Part shown: positions 23,601 to 32,921 of the stretch, piece by piece
How positions within the stretch are numbered: the stretch's first letter is position 1
Layout: each line of letters begins with the position of its first letter
Origin: Succinivibrio sp.
GTDB lineage: Bacteria > Pseudomonadota > Gammaproteobacteria > Enterobacterales > Succinivibrionaceae
Direction: 5' to 3'
DNA: 47,423 nt
Assembly (NCBI GenBank): GCA_017469335.1
Contig: JAFUGP010000138.1
Coordinates: 1-47,423 of the forward strand
Notes under the pieces: model-generated
Seen by the model: the letters and a program-made list of their open reading frames with translations, nothing else
What the model was told of the DNA's origin: nothing
Database searches by the model: none
Program-made: the position numbers and the translations under genes

Positions 23601-26462
23601 ATGCGTGACGGTACAGGACAGGATCAGCATACACCCATCGATCCCAGGGAATACTACACCGGCTTTCGCGCGACCGATGCCGCCGGGCCCGGCGCTCCGC
23701 AGGCAAACCCGGGCGTGAGCGAGCCCTCAGACCCACTGCCCTCATCCGGATCTGATTTGGGATCCGGCACTCCGAATTTGCGTACCGCAGCCCCGCTGCC
23801 GGGGAGTGCGCCGCACGTCAGTTCAAAGAGCGATGAGAGCCTACAGCGCAGTTATGCGCAGACAGCCGGCGCCCCTTATCGCGGCAGCGCGCAAGAGCCT
23901 GTGCGCTACGCTGAGGAAGTTGGGCGTACGGCTCAAGGTGGCGTCAGTTCTTATGCTTCATTGCAATCCAAAAGCGCTCCTGAGGCGGGGAGTGCACCGC
24001 TCCCGCCTGAGGCTGCCGCGGGCTCAGGCGGGGGTGATGCACCGCCGCCCGAGCCTCCGGAGACTGGCCTCGGGGGTGGTACAGCTGCGCCGCAGCCCCC
24101 CAAAGAGCTGTCGGTCAGAAGGCGTTTTTCACGCCGCTTCGCCATGTTTTTGCTCAAGTGCGGTCTGGCCGGCCTGGCCGTACTGGCCTTGCTTTTTGTC
24201 TATTTTGACGCCGTGGTGCTCTCCAAGTTTGAGGTTAATGACCGCTGGGTGCTGCCGGCGGTGGTGTATTCACGTCCCCTGGAACTGTATCCCGATCAGA
24301 AGCTGTCCTTAAAGCAGATGCTCTATGAACTGGCTCTGCTCAAGTACCGGCAGGTCAGCAATCCGCATAACCCCGGGGAGTATGCCGTAAATGACAAGGC
24401 CGGCAGGGTGGTGCTCATCCGCAGGCCCTTCTCCTTCCCCGACGGCGATGAGGAGCAGGCTGCCCTGATGCTGGAGTTCTCGGGACAGCGGGTGGCGCGC
24501 ATCGTCAACGCCGACACCCAGGATGAACTGGGTTATGCCCGCATGGATCCGGTGCTGCTTGACCGCATCAACCGCATCGAGCCCAGCGAAGACCGGATTT
24601 TCATCGAGCTCTCCGAGGTTCCGCAGCCCCTGATCCGTACCCTGATAGAAATTGAGGATCGCTCCTTCTTTGACAATTCCGGCGTGAACTTCCTGGCCAT
24701 CGGCCGGGCTTTTATCAAGAATATGCTGGCCGGTCATGTGGTGGAAGGCGGCTCCACCATCACGCAGCAGCTGGTGAAAAACTATTTCCTCAATGCCGAA
24801 CGCAGCTATCTGCGCAAAGCCAAGGAAATCATCATGGCGCTGATCATGAACCGCCGCTATTCAAAGGAGCAGATCCTGGAGGCTTACCTCAACGAGATCT
24901 ACTTAGGACAGAACGGCAAGGCCGGCATTTATGGTTTCGGGCTGGCGTCTTACTTTTACTTCGGCATGCCCATCTCCGAGCTTACCCAGGATCAGATGGC
25001 CCTGCTGGTGGGCATCATCAAAGGTCCTTCCTATTACGATCCCTGGCGTCACCCCGACGAGGCGTTGCAAAGACGCAATGTGGTGCTGACCGTGCTGCAT
25101 GAGCGCGGTTTTCTAAGCGACGCCGAGTATGCCCAGTATCTGGCGCGGCCTCTGGGCGTCATCAAGCGCGGCTCCATGAACTACTCCAAGACGCCGGCCT
25201 TCATGGGCGTGCTCAAGCAGGAGATCGCCACCCGCTTCGGGGATGACTTCCTCTCGGGCAACGGCATCAAAATCTTCACCAGCCTTGATCCCCAGGCCCA
25301 GCAAAGCGCCGAAAAGGCGGTGCAAAGCGAGCTTGACGCCATCGAGAAAGAGCGCGGCATCAAGGGCCTGGAGGCGGCCATGGTGGTATCCTCCTGGCGC
25401 ACCGCGGAGGTGCTGGCGGTGGTGGGCTCACGTACCCCGCAGTACGAGGGCTTCAACCGAGTGCTGGAGGGACGCAGGCAGGTAGGCTCCATCATCAAGC
25501 CTCTGGTGTATCTGACTGCCTTCCATAACGGCATTCACTTAGGCACCCTGGTCAAAGACGAGCCTTTGACCATCAAACTGGCCTCGGGGCAGCTGTGGCA
25601 GCCTAAGAACGATGATCGCAAATACCGCGGCAGCATCGCCGCGCATCTGGCCATGGCCCGCTCGCTGAACGTGCCCACGGTGCGCATCGGCATGAGGGTG
25701 GGACTCAACCATGTGGCGCAGACCATGTGTGTGCTCGGAGTGAAGAGTGTCTGCGAGAAAGACGGCAAAAAACCCGCACTTTACCCTTCCATGCTGCTGG
25801 GCACCTCGGAGCTGACCCCCTACGAGGTCAACTCCATTTACGCCTCGCTGGCCACCGACGGGGTCTATGAAGATCTGACCGCCCTGCGTTCGGTGATCAA
25901 GGACGGCGAGGTGGTTTACGATCGCTCCGACAACCGCAGCGAACCCACCATCGATCCGCGCGATTCCTATCTCACCCTCTACGTGATGACGGAAGCTACC
26001 AAGGTAGGCACGGGACAGCGCCTGGGACGCATGTTCCCCAATGTCAACATCGCCACCAAGACCGGTACCACCAACGACAACCGCGATACCTGGAGCATCG
26101 GTCTGGATTCAGATGAGGCGGTTTCCACCTGGGTGGGCTTTGACAACAACCGTTCCACCGGACTGTTCGGCTCCTCCGGGGCTATGAGGGTTTACGGGGC
26201 CTATCTGAAGGATCGGGGAGTGAATTCTCTGGAGCTAAAACGTCCTGAAGGCATCAAATTCGTCAATTTCAACAAAAACGGCAACATCGTAGGTGACAAC
26301 TGCCGCGGTCCGGACATGACCATGCTGCCGGCCCGTATCGACAAGATCCGCTTTGTGGACACCTCCTGTGCCACGACCCCGGCCGTAACTCCCGCAGTGC
26401 CCTCCGCTCCTGCCAAAAACACTCAGGCCGACGCGCTGGAGCGCGCCATCCTGGGCAATTGA
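23601..26462 (+). CDS. mrcB: Penicillin-binding protein 1B (bifunctional class A PBP)
   Basis: Polymerises and crosslinks peptidoglycan at the inner membrane. Order of parts in the 953-residue protein: a long Pro/Ala/Ser/Gly-rich cytoplasmic tail (about 1-170), an Arg-rich stop and one membrane segment (about 181-203), a UB2H domain (about 210-310) that in E. coli binds LpoB, a GT51 glycosyltransferase domain with catalytic Glu352 in EDRSFF and GGSTITQQLVKN, and a transpeptidase domain with Ser630-x-x-Lys633, SLN (688-690) and KTGTT (820-824). Both active sites look complete. It exceeds E. coli PBP1b (844) mainly through the tail. The ATG at 23601 has only a G-rich weak ribosome-binding site; a shorter start is possible. 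Confidence 0.95.
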   Translation: MRDGTGQDQHTPIDPREYYTGFRATDAAGPGAPQANPGVSEPSDPLPSSGSDLGSGTPNLRTAAPLPGSAPHVSSKSDESLQRSYAQTAGAPYRGSAQEPVRYAEEVGRTAQGGVSSYASLQSKSAPEAGSAPLPPEAAAGSGGGDAPPPEPPETGLGGGTAAPQPPKELSVRRRFSRRFAMFLLKCGLAGLAVLALLFVYFDAVVLSKFEVNDRWVLPAVVYSRPLELYPDQKLSLKQMLYELALLKYRQVSNPHNPGEYAVNDKAGRVVLIRRPFSFPDGDEEQAALMLEFSGQRVARIVNADTQDELGYARMDPVLLDRINRIEPSEDRIFIELSEVPQPLIRTLIEIEDRSFFDNSGVNFLAIGRAFIKNMLAGHVVEGGSTITQQLVKNYFLNAERSYLRKAKEIIMALIMNRRYSKEQILEAYLNEIYLGQNGKAGIYGFGLASYFYFGMPISELTQDQMALLVGIIKGPSYYDPWRHPDEALQRRNVVLTVLHERGFLSDAEYAQYLARPLGVIKRGSMNYSKTPAFMGVLKQEIATRFGDDFLSGNGIKIFTSLDPQAQQSAEKAVQSELDAIEKERGIKGLEAAMVVSSWRTAEVLAVVGSRTPQYEGFNRVLEGRRQVGSIIKPLVYLTAFHNGIHLGTLVKDEPLTIKLASGQLWQPKNDDRKYRGSIAAHLAMARSLNVPTVRIGMRVGLNHVAQTMCVLGVKSVCEKDGKKPALYPSMLLGTSELTPYEVNSIYASLATDGVYEDLTALRSVIKDGEVVYDRSDNRSEPTIDPRDSYLTLYVMTEATKVGTGQRLGRMFPNVNIATKTGTTNDNRDTWSIGLDSDEAVSTWVGFDNNRSTGLFGSSGAMRVYGAYLKDRGVNSLELKRPEGIKFVNFNKNGNIVGDNCRGPDMTMLPARIDKIRFVDTSCATTPAVTPAVPSAPAKNTQADALERAILGN

Positions 26463-26516
26463 ACGCACGATTAAGAGGCCTGAAAAGTCGCGGCGGCAGG
26501 AGTGCGGCCGCGCAGG

Positions 26517-26533
26517 AAGGCCCGTCAGGCCTT
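26517..26533. repeat. Inverted repeat at the mrcB/FlhB-like convergent ends
   Basis: AAGGCC (26517-26522) and GGCCTT (26528-26533) pair around CGTCA. It overlaps the stop of the FlhB-like gene. There is no T-run, so terminator function is weakly supported. Confidence 0.3.
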
Positions 26534-27061
26534 GGTATTGACAGCGCGAGTGCCGTCGGCGCGGGTCCAGCTGTCCGGTGTCTTGCCCTGCAGAATATAG
26601 CTGAAGGACAAAATGGTGGCGATGATGCCGAACAGCTGTTCGGGCACCTGTTCACCTTCCTTTAAGCGCTTGAGCTCGTTGAGCAGCTGCGGATCGCGAT
26701 GCACGTAGATCCCCAGTTCCTGTGCCATGGCCACGATGGCCTCGGCGCGCTCCCCGCTGCCTAAGGCCGCCACGGTAGGTGCGGCGGAGGCGCTGTCATA
26801 GCTCAGGCTGACCGCCTCCAAACTGTCGGTGTCGGGGAATGACTGGGCTTCGGCCTGCTCGGCCTTGGCGGCGGCGGCCTCCTCCTCGTAAAGCTCAGAG
26901 TCAAAATGCGCCTCCAGCGGATCCTGCTCCAAGATCTCCGGCTGCACTTCTTCGGCGCTGCTGTCAAATTCCGTCTGTACGGCCACGCCTTCGACGACGG
27001 CCAGCCCGTGGTTCTCCTCGTCCTCTTGCGGAGGCAGATTGCTGTAGGGATTCTGCGACAT
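26525..27061 (-). CDS. FlhB C-terminal-domain-like protein
   Basis: Protein of 178 residues. The acidic N-terminal half (about 1-80) is low in complexity. The C-terminal half matches the cytoplasmic FlhB/YscU-type domain found as free-standing FlhB-like proteins (YlqH type): AVSLSYDSA, a central helix region and GIYVHRDPQLLNELKRL followed by EQVPEQLFGIIATILSF. The NPTH autocleavage loop of true FlhB precedes this part and is absent here, as are the membrane segments. In full-length FlhB this domain switches export specificity together with FliK. Here it lies 10 bp downstream of a FliK-like gene on the same strand, so the two probably act as a pair. Its actual role is unknown. Confidence 0.75.
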   Translation of the reverse strand: MSQNPYSNLPPQEDEENHGLAVVEGVAVQTEFDSSAEEVQPEILEQDPLEAHFDSELYEEEAAAAKAEQAEAQSFPDTDSLEAVSLSYDSASAAPTVAALGSGERAEAIVAMAQELGIYVHRDPQLLNELKRLKEGEQVPEQLFGIIATILSFSYILQGKTPDSWTRADGTRAVNTKA

Positions 27062-27071
27062 GAACTATCAC

Positions 27072-30000
27072 CTATACGTCAAAGGAGAGGGTGGAGCCGT
27101 CATTGCGGGACTTGGGCTGGTCCTGAGTGCGGGACTCGTGCTGACTTATCCTGCCCATGCGGGAGTTGCAGGCAGTGGTCTGAATGCCGATCCCGGCTAG
27201 CTGCTGCTCAAGTTTGGGCAGATTCTCCTGTACTTTCTGCAGCCCGGCGAGGGTCTCGGCCACTACCGAGATTTTGATCTCAGGCAGCCTGGCCACGGCT
27301 TTAAGCTCAATGGGCCCTAAGTCCTGCAGATCAAAGGTGAAATTAAGATGCCAGCTCTCCTGACCGTCCTCACTCTCGCGCTTGACGGCAAAACCGCCCT
27401 CGCGTCCGCCGTCATAGTTAGGCGGCAGGGGGATGAAGCGGGCAAAGGGCTGTCCCTGGTGCTGTTCGGAGAGCTGCTGCAAGCGTCCCACCTGGCTCAG
27501 GGTTTCCTCCAGCAGATCGGAGATTGAGGAGCCGGTTTTGCCCTTATTGTCCTTGAAGAGACTGTCCACCTCGGCGTCTATATTGAGCTTGGGCAGATCC
27601 TTTTGGGTTTTGCTCAGGAATTTGTCCACCGACTTGCCCAGCTCCCTGAAGCGCAGGCACAACAGGAAGAAAGCCCATTGATGCAGCGCCATGGCCTGCG
27701 GGGATGACGGTGAGAGCGGTCCGGTGGAAAAATTAAGCCAGTTGCTCACCGAGGTCAGATCCGAGACGGGGTCCTGCAGTGCCTTGATGAACTTTTCGGC
27801 CATCTCCCGGATCTCGGGCGGCAGATTGGGGTTGCTGCTCTGCACCCTCAGGGCATAGAACATATTGTCAACCGGCGTGCCTTTGAGCGCGGCCGCGGTA
27901 TTCTGGGTGGCGCTGAGCTCCGCTGAGGTCTGTGCGGCGCCGACTGCGGCGGCTTCCTGCTCGTTTTCATGGTGGGTGAAGAGAGAGGCCAGACGGTGGA
28001 ACAGACCGCTCTCCCGTACGGTCTGATCGTTTTCCACGACGCTCTTTTCGGGCATGGGAGCGGCACCGCCCTGGGTTATGGCGGCCGCGCCGGGGGCGCT
28101 GAGCGCGCTCTCCTCGTGGGGGTGCTCCTGGGAAGTTTTCAGTAGCGGCTCACGGCGCACGGCATCTTCGGGGGTATCGCTGTCGTCAAGCTCAAAACTG
28201 GGGACGGTACCCTTCATGATCTCCGCGCCCACCGAGCTCTGAGCCTCATCGGCCGCGGCAGGGGCAGCCTCCTGATTTAGACCCACAAAAAGTTTGTTGC
28301 CCAGATCCTCACCGCCTGCGGCAGGCGCGGCTGCCTGACCTGTCGTCTGGGCAGACGTGGTGCCTCCTGACGCGCTCTGAGCGGTGGGCTGTTCGGCTAC
28401 GGGCGCGGTCGTGACGGGACTTTCCAGACTCTGCGCGGCATTTAAGACATTACGCTCGGCCGCGCTTAAGGTCGCGGCAGATGGGGCCGCCGTCTGCGGC
28501 TGAACCTGCGGCTCGCTTGACTCTTGAGCCTGAGCAGTGACGGTGGCGGCCGTCACCACCGTGACGGCGGGTGAGGGGTTGCTCTCAACTGCCGCAACCT
28601 CAGTCTCCTCGGGTACGGCGGCAGTATCCTCAACTGCGGCCGCGACAGCAGGCTGTTTGACCTCAGCTGCAATTTCACTTTCAGTGTCAGTCTCAACTTG
28701 AGCTACGGCAGCGGCATTTGCACTCTGCTCACCTGTAACGGCGCTCTGGGCAACCGGTGGCTGGGAGGCCGGGGCAGAAGCAACCTCGCTGCTGCGGGCA
28801 TTAAGACCTAAGTCAAGGCGGCGGGCCAGTGCCGTATCCTCCGCCGGCACGGTGCCGGCCGCGGCTGTCTGCTCCGCGGGGGCGGCTGCGGCGGGAGTTG
28901 CGCCGGTCACGGCGGCGGGAACTACATTTTCTTCGGCACCTGACGTCACCGCCTCATCGGGCTGCAGCGGCGCACTCACCTGCTCAGGTTCGGGCTCGGG
29001 CTCGGCCACCTGCAGCGGCAAGGCTTCGGCTGCCTGCTGACTCTGCGCGGCGCTCTCCTTGATGGCACGGGCGCTGTTCTCCAACGAGGCCGCCACTTCC
29101 TTAACCTGAGTGCGGGCCTCATCGATGACTTCCTTGACGCCGGCGCGCACATCGCTGAGCACAGCGTCTTTGACGGCCGAGCGGATCTCCTCTTTGAGCT
29201 CGCTCTTGAGCGCGTCTAAATTAAGCTCCTTCTCGGGATTCTCGGCGGGCGCCGTCTGGGCGTTGTTCTGAGGCTGCTCGGGGGCACTCTGCTCCTGAGC
29301 CATGAAGCGCTGCTGTTCGCGCAGCACCGCCTCCATGGTCTTGGGAGCGTTGAAATCCTGCACCATGCTCTGGGAGCCCAGGCTCTGAGAGCCGAAGTCG
29401 CTCACCGGCAGGGTCAGGCCCGGGACTATGTTGACGCCGCCGTAGGTGCCGCCCTGCACCGCCTCATAGCTGATGCTCACCGTGGCCCGGTTTAAGGCGG
29501 CCAGCGTAAAGGCATCGGGCTTGGTGGCCGCAGCTGCGGCCTCGGCCTTGGGTGCGGGGGTGCTGATGGGGGTGCTCTGCTCCTTGACGGGCGGAGTTTT
29601 GACCTGAGGCTGAGGGCTCTGTTCGGGAACTTTGGTCTCGGCAGCAAGTTTCATGCGCTCTTCGCGAAATTGCTGCTGCAAACGCGCGGCGCGCGCCGAG
29701 AGTTCGGCAATGGAAAGCTCGCGGCCGTCACGATTGTCAGCTGCCGCGGCGGGAGTGGTTTTGGCACTTTGTGCGCCGGCAGCCTGTGTCTGGGGGGCTG
29801 TCTCCGGGGCTGCCTGGGCGCTCGTCCCCTGACTTTGCAGCAGATTGCCCTTGCGGGCGGTTTCGGCAGCCCGGGAGATCAGGTTGTGAATGCGGTCGGC
29901 CGTCTCCTTGGAGATCTTGTCCTGAAACGGTTCATCCTTGGTGCGGGCGCGGTTTTGCTTGAAGATGTCCAGATAGGTGGAGTCATCGGGAAACTCGTCC

Positions 30001-30737
30001 AAGGCCTTGCGCAGATAACGGGTCATGATCTGCGGGGTGGTGGTGCCCGGTGTTTCGACCTTGGGAGTGTTGTCGGTGATTTTGGCCAGTACCTGGGGAT
30101 TGTTGCTTTCCACGTAGGCTAACGTGGTAGACAGCGCCCGGTCGGTGGCCTGCAGGCTGCGGGGGCTTAACTTGCTCTGCGGGGCAAAGACATTGCGTAC
30201 CGCGAGATCCCGTTCCAATCCCGCGCCCATGGAACTGTGATCGGTCAGATCGACCAGGCTTTCGCAGATGAACTTGGAGAGCGCCGTGCCGGCCTTGGTG
30301 CCTTCCTTGAGGGCACTGGGCAGACTGTCCAGACCCTGCGAGAGAGCATCGGCGGCATCGCGTGAGCGCACCAGACGATGCGAGGAGGAGAGGCTCTGTG
30401 CCACCCGTTCCTGGAGTTTGCTGTCGCGGCTGATGACCTGAGTGGAGAGTTTTTTATAGACGGCGCTGCGCTCCTGACTTTCGTTGACTTCGAGCTTTTC
30501 GAGCGAGGCGGGGTTGTTGAGGTACTCGTTTAAGGTGCTCTGCACCGAGGTGAGGGTACGCGACAGCCCCTCCGGAAGCAGACCGCGGTCCCGCGAGAGC
30601 ATCTTGAGGTAATTGGCGGTGGCCGGGCCGTTGATCTTGGCGGTGCCGCCTTTTTCACTCGGCTCGGAGCTGCCCTTGAGCTCGTTCTCCACGCTCGGGG
30701 AACGGGTGGAGCTTACATTGGAGTCGATTTTGTCCAT
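27072..30737 (-). CDS. Very long FliK-like hook-length control protein
   Basis: About 1,221 residues. The first 1,000 or so are low in complexity, rich in Ala, Gln, Glu, Thr and Val, and likely disordered. The C-terminal end matches the Flg_hook domain of FliK: WHLNFTFDLQDLGPIELKAV followed by a helix (LQKVQENLPKLEQQLAGIG) that gives the usual L-x(n)-L-x-x-L pattern. FliK measures hook length and triggers the FlhB specificity switch; E. coli FliK has only 375 residues. The downstream gene is an FlhB-like protein, 10 bp away. Two starts are possible: ATG at 30737, or an in-frame GTG at 30770 with AGG four bases before it. No other flagellar genes are present. Confidence 0.72.
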   Translation of the reverse strand: MDKIDSNVSSTRSPSVENELKGSSEPSEKGGTAKINGPATANYLKMLSRDRGLLPEGLSRTLTSVQSTLNEYLNNPASLEKLEVNESQERSAVYKKLSTQVISRDSKLQERVAQSLSSSHRLVRSRDAADALSQGLDSLPSALKEGTKAGTALSKFICESLVDLTDHSSMGAGLERDLAVRNVFAPQSKLSPRSLQATDRALSTTLAYVESNNPQVLAKITDNTPKVETPGTTTPQIMTRYLRKALDEFPDDSTYLDIFKQNRARTKDEPFQDKISKETADRIHNLISRAAETARKGNLLQSQGTSAQAAPETAPQTQAAGAQSAKTTPAAAADNRDGRELSIAELSARAARLQQQFREERMKLAAETKVPEQSPQPQVKTPPVKEQSTPISTPAPKAEAAAAATKPDAFTLAALNRATVSISYEAVQGGTYGGVNIVPGLTLPVSDFGSQSLGSQSMVQDFNAPKTMEAVLREQQRFMAQEQSAPEQPQNNAQTAPAENPEKELNLDALKSELKEEIRSAVKDAVLSDVRAGVKEVIDEARTQVKEVAASLENSARAIKESAAQSQQAAEALPLQVAEPEPEPEQVSAPLQPDEAVTSGAEENVVPAAVTGATPAAAAPAEQTAAAGTVPAEDTALARRLDLGLNARSSEVASAPASQPPVAQSAVTGEQSANAAAVAQVETDTESEIAAEVKQPAVAAAVEDTAAVPEETEVAAVESNPSPAVTVVTAATVTAQAQESSEPQVQPQTAAPSAATLSAAERNVLNAAQSLESPVTTAPVAEQPTAQSASGGTTSAQTTGQAAAPAAGGEDLGNKLFVGLNQEAAPAAADEAQSSVGAEIMKGTVPSFELDDSDTPEDAVRREPLLKTSQEHPHEESALSAPGAAAITQGGAAPMPEKSVVENDQTVRESGLFHRLASLFTHHENEQEAAAVGAAQTSAELSATQNTAAALKGTPVDNMFYALRVQSSNPNLPPEIREMAEKFIKALQDPVSDLTSVSNWLNFSTGPLSPSSPQAMALHQWAFFLLCLRFRELGKSVDKFLSKTQKDLPKLNIDAEVDSLFKDNKGKTGSSISDLLEETLSQVGRLQQLSEQHQGQPFARFIPLPPNYDGGREGGFAVKRESEDGQESWHLNFTFDLQDLGPIELKAVARLPEIKISVVAETLAGLQKVQENLPKLEQQLAGIGIQTTACNSRMGRISQHESRTQDQPKSRNDGSTLSFDV

Positions 30738-30932
30738 GAAAGTGACCGTGGCCGCCGCAAATTTACACACTAAACCTACATTAATTCATCATTTTAGACA
30801 AAAACAAAGGGATCATGGCAAAAACGTCCGTCATTTTCGTGATGCTATTGAACTTGATCACATAACCTGCGGCCCTGAAACGGGCCCGGTGTCAAGGTGC
30901 ACTGTGGATGGAAAGTTATAAAAAGCGCTTTC

Positions 30933-30941
30933 TGCTAAAAT
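30933..30941 (+). promoter_or_regulatory. Predicted extended -10 of the mlaA promoter
   Basis: TGCTAAAAT fits an extended -10 (TGn plus TAAAAT), 24 bp before the mlaA ATG. The gap to the divergent FliK-like gene is AT-rich. Confidence 0.45.
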
Positions 30942-30965
30942 ACACGTCAGTTAAAGGAGGGTTTT

Positions 30966-31781
30966 ATGCTCAGGAAATTTGTGGCTACCGCGCTGCTGAC
31001 GCTGCTGTTGCAAGGGAGCGCCTTCGCGCGCCACTCCAGTTACTCGCCCATGGCTCCGCGTCAGCTGTCTCAGCAGGACTCGCAGCGTGATTATACCTAC
31101 GGTCTGTCGGTGCTGCCGGGCAATTCCATCGACGCCATTGAGCCGGTGAACCGCTATGTGGGCTGGAATTTTGATTATTACGTACTGGACAGATACATGC
31201 TGCGTCCTCTCGCGCACGGCTACCGTCACCTGCCTCAGTTCGTGCAGAGCGGGGTGGGTAATTTCTTTGGGAATATCGACGATCTCACCAGCAGCGTCAA
31301 CAACCTGGTTTTAGGCGAAGTGGGAGATTCGGGACTGAGCGTATCCCGTTTTGCTCTCAACTCCACCATAGGGCTGTTGGGACTCATAGACGTGGCAGGT
31401 TATCTGGGCATTGAGCCCCACCGCATGAAATTTTCCACCGTCACAGGCCGCGCCGGTGCCGATCAGGGAGCTTTCATCATGATGCCTTTCACCGGTCCCA
31501 CCACCGAGCGCGATCTTCACGGCAACACCATCGACAGCTGGCCCTACTACCTGTGGACCGGGCCTTTTGTGCAGCTGGTGCTGCGCGCGGTCAACGGGGT
31601 ACATGACCGCTCCAGACTGGTCGACCAGGAGGACATGATAGACAACGCTCTTGATCCCTACGCCCAGACCAGGCAGATCTATCTGATGTATCAGCAGGGC
31701 AAGGTAGATCCGCAGGCGGCCGAACGCAACGAGGAAGAGGAGCTGGACGAGTCCTTCCTAGATGAGATTGACTCCCTGTAA
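30966..31781 (+). CDS. mlaA: MlaA (VacJ) family protein without lipobox
   Basis: MlaA works in the outer membrane with the Mla system, removing surface-exposed phospholipids. Family features are clear: DAIEPVNRYVGWNFDYYVLDRYMLRP, NFFGNIDDLTSSVNNLVLGE, RFALNSTIGLLGLIDVAG and PFTGPTTERD. The export signal (residues 1-21) ends GSAFA, an SPase I site, and no cysteine is present where E. coli MlaA has its lipidated Cys (LLVGC). The protein therefore seems to be exported without a lipid anchor. A strong AAGGAGG precedes the ATG. It is followed after 4 bp by tyrA; other mla genes are absent. Confidence 0.88.
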   Translation: MLRKFVATALLTLLLQGSAFARHSSYSPMAPRQLSQQDSQRDYTYGLSVLPGNSIDAIEPVNRYVGWNFDYYVLDRYMLRPLAHGYRHLPQFVQSGVGNFFGNIDDLTSSVNNLVLGEVGDSGLSVSRFALNSTIGLLGLIDVAGYLGIEPHRMKFSTVTGRAGADQGAFIMMPFTGPTTERDLHGNTIDSWPYYLWTGPFVQLVLRAVNGVHDRSRLVDQEDMIDNALDPYAQTRQIYLMYQQGKVDPQAAERNEEEELDESFLDEIDSL

Positions 31782-31785
31782 CGCC

Positions 31786-32907
31786 ATGTCCGACCAATTA
31801 GCGCAACTGCGTGAGCAGATAGACGCCACCGACCGAGAGATCCTGCAGGCCCTCGCCAGACGATGCGCTCTGGTGGAGCAGGCCGCCGCGGCCAAGGCTC
31901 AAACCCAGGAGGCAGTGTTCAGTCCCCGGCGTGAGCGTGAGCTGCTGGATAAATGGCGTGAGCAGGCCTCTGCCTTGGGAGTAGATCCCGCACTGGCGCA
32001 GGATCTCATCAGACGGGTACTGCGCAATTCCTACGGCGGCAGTGACAGCGGTCATTACCCCAGGCTGCTTCAGGATGAGGGCAAGGTGCTCATCATCGGC
32101 GGCAACGGCGGCATGGGCCGGATTTTTCGCGACTATTTTACCCGCTCGGGCTACCGGGTAGAGTGCTTCGGGCACCGCGGCTGGCCTCAGGCGCAGCAGT
32201 ATTTTGCCGGGGCGCTGGTGGTGATTGTCACCGTGCCCATCGATCTTACCGAGCAGATCATAGAGCAGGCGGCGCCTTACCTGACCGAGCGCATGATCCT
32301 GTGTGACTTCACCTCCATAAAACAAAAGCCTGTTGAGGTCATGCTGCGCTGTCATAAGGGGGCGGTGCTGGGACTGCATCCCATGTTCGGCCCGGATGTG
32401 GCCTCGCTGGTCAAGCAGGTCATAGTCACCGTGCCGGCGCGTCAGGCGCAGCGCAGCGCTCCGCTGGTGGAGCAGTTTAAGCTGTGGGGGGCGAAGATCT
32501 GTCAGTGTGAGGCCGCAGAGCACGATCGCTTAATGGCGATCATTCAGGCTCTGCGTCATTTCACCACCTATGCCTACGGTCTGTTTCTGTCCTCCCTAAA
32601 GCCCGATCTCAAGGAGCTTTTGGAGTTAAGCTCGCCCATCTACCGTCTGGAACTGATGATGGTGGGGCGACTGTTTGCCCAGGATCCGCGCCTGTATGCC
32701 GACATCATCATGTCCTCAGAGCGCAATTATGAGCTCATCAGCTCTTATGCCGAGGTGCTCAGGCAGGAGCTGGATACGGTGGCCAGGCGTGACAGCAGCG
32801 CCTTTACGGAGCGCTTTTTGCAGGCTCGGGAGTTCTTTGGCGACTATGCCGGGGAGTTTTTGCACGGCAGCGCCCGGCTGCTGGCCAAAATGCAGGATGA
32901 GCGTTAG
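31786..32907 (+). CDS. tyrA: Bifunctional chorismate mutase/prephenate dehydrogenase TyrA
   Basis: Makes prephenate from chorismate and oxidises it to 4-hydroxyphenylpyruvate for tyrosine synthesis. The 373 residues equal the E. coli enzyme. An AroQ-type chorismate mutase domain (residues about 1-90, LREQIDATDREIL with the catalytic Arg and Lys segment) is fused to an NAD-binding prephenate dehydrogenase domain (IIGGNGGMGRIF, about residues 103-114; LGLHPMFGPD with the catalytic His). The C-terminal SSPIYRLELMMVGRLFAQDP block is nearly the E. coli one. ATG at 31786 is chosen because it gives the E. coli start; it has no ribosome-binding site and may be coupled to mlaA. Confidence 0.97.
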   Translation: MSDQLAQLREQIDATDREILQALARRCALVEQAAAAKAQTQEAVFSPRRERELLDKWREQASALGVDPALAQDLIRRVLRNSYGGSDSGHYPRLLQDEGKVLIIGGNGGMGRIFRDYFTRSGYRVECFGHRGWPQAQQYFAGALVVIVTVPIDLTEQIIEQAAPYLTERMILCDFTSIKQKPVEVMLRCHKGAVLGLHPMFGPDVASLVKQVIVTVPARQAQRSAPLVEQFKLWGAKICQCEAAEHDRLMAIIQALRHFTTYAYGLFLSSLKPDLKELLELSSPIYRLELMMVGRLFAQDPRLYADIIMSSERNYELISSYAEVLRQELDTVARRDSSAFTERFLQAREFFGDYAGEFLHGSARLLAKMQDER

Positions 32908-32921
32908 GAGTATAAGAGAGG

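Noticed and set aside
28200-29800. Repeat or fusion protein hidden in the Ala/Gln/Glu-rich part of the FliK-like gene
   Set aside because: No regular repeat unit or domain could be made out; it reads as low-complexity linker, common in FliK proteins.
26525-30737. CheA/TonB-like or surface adhesin reading of the long Ala/Gln-rich protein
   Set aside because: No signal peptide or membrane segment, and the C-terminal end fits the FliK hook domain better.
31798-32523. 241-codon open frame antisense to tyrA
   Set aside because: Mirror of the tyrA frame; composition unlike a real protein.
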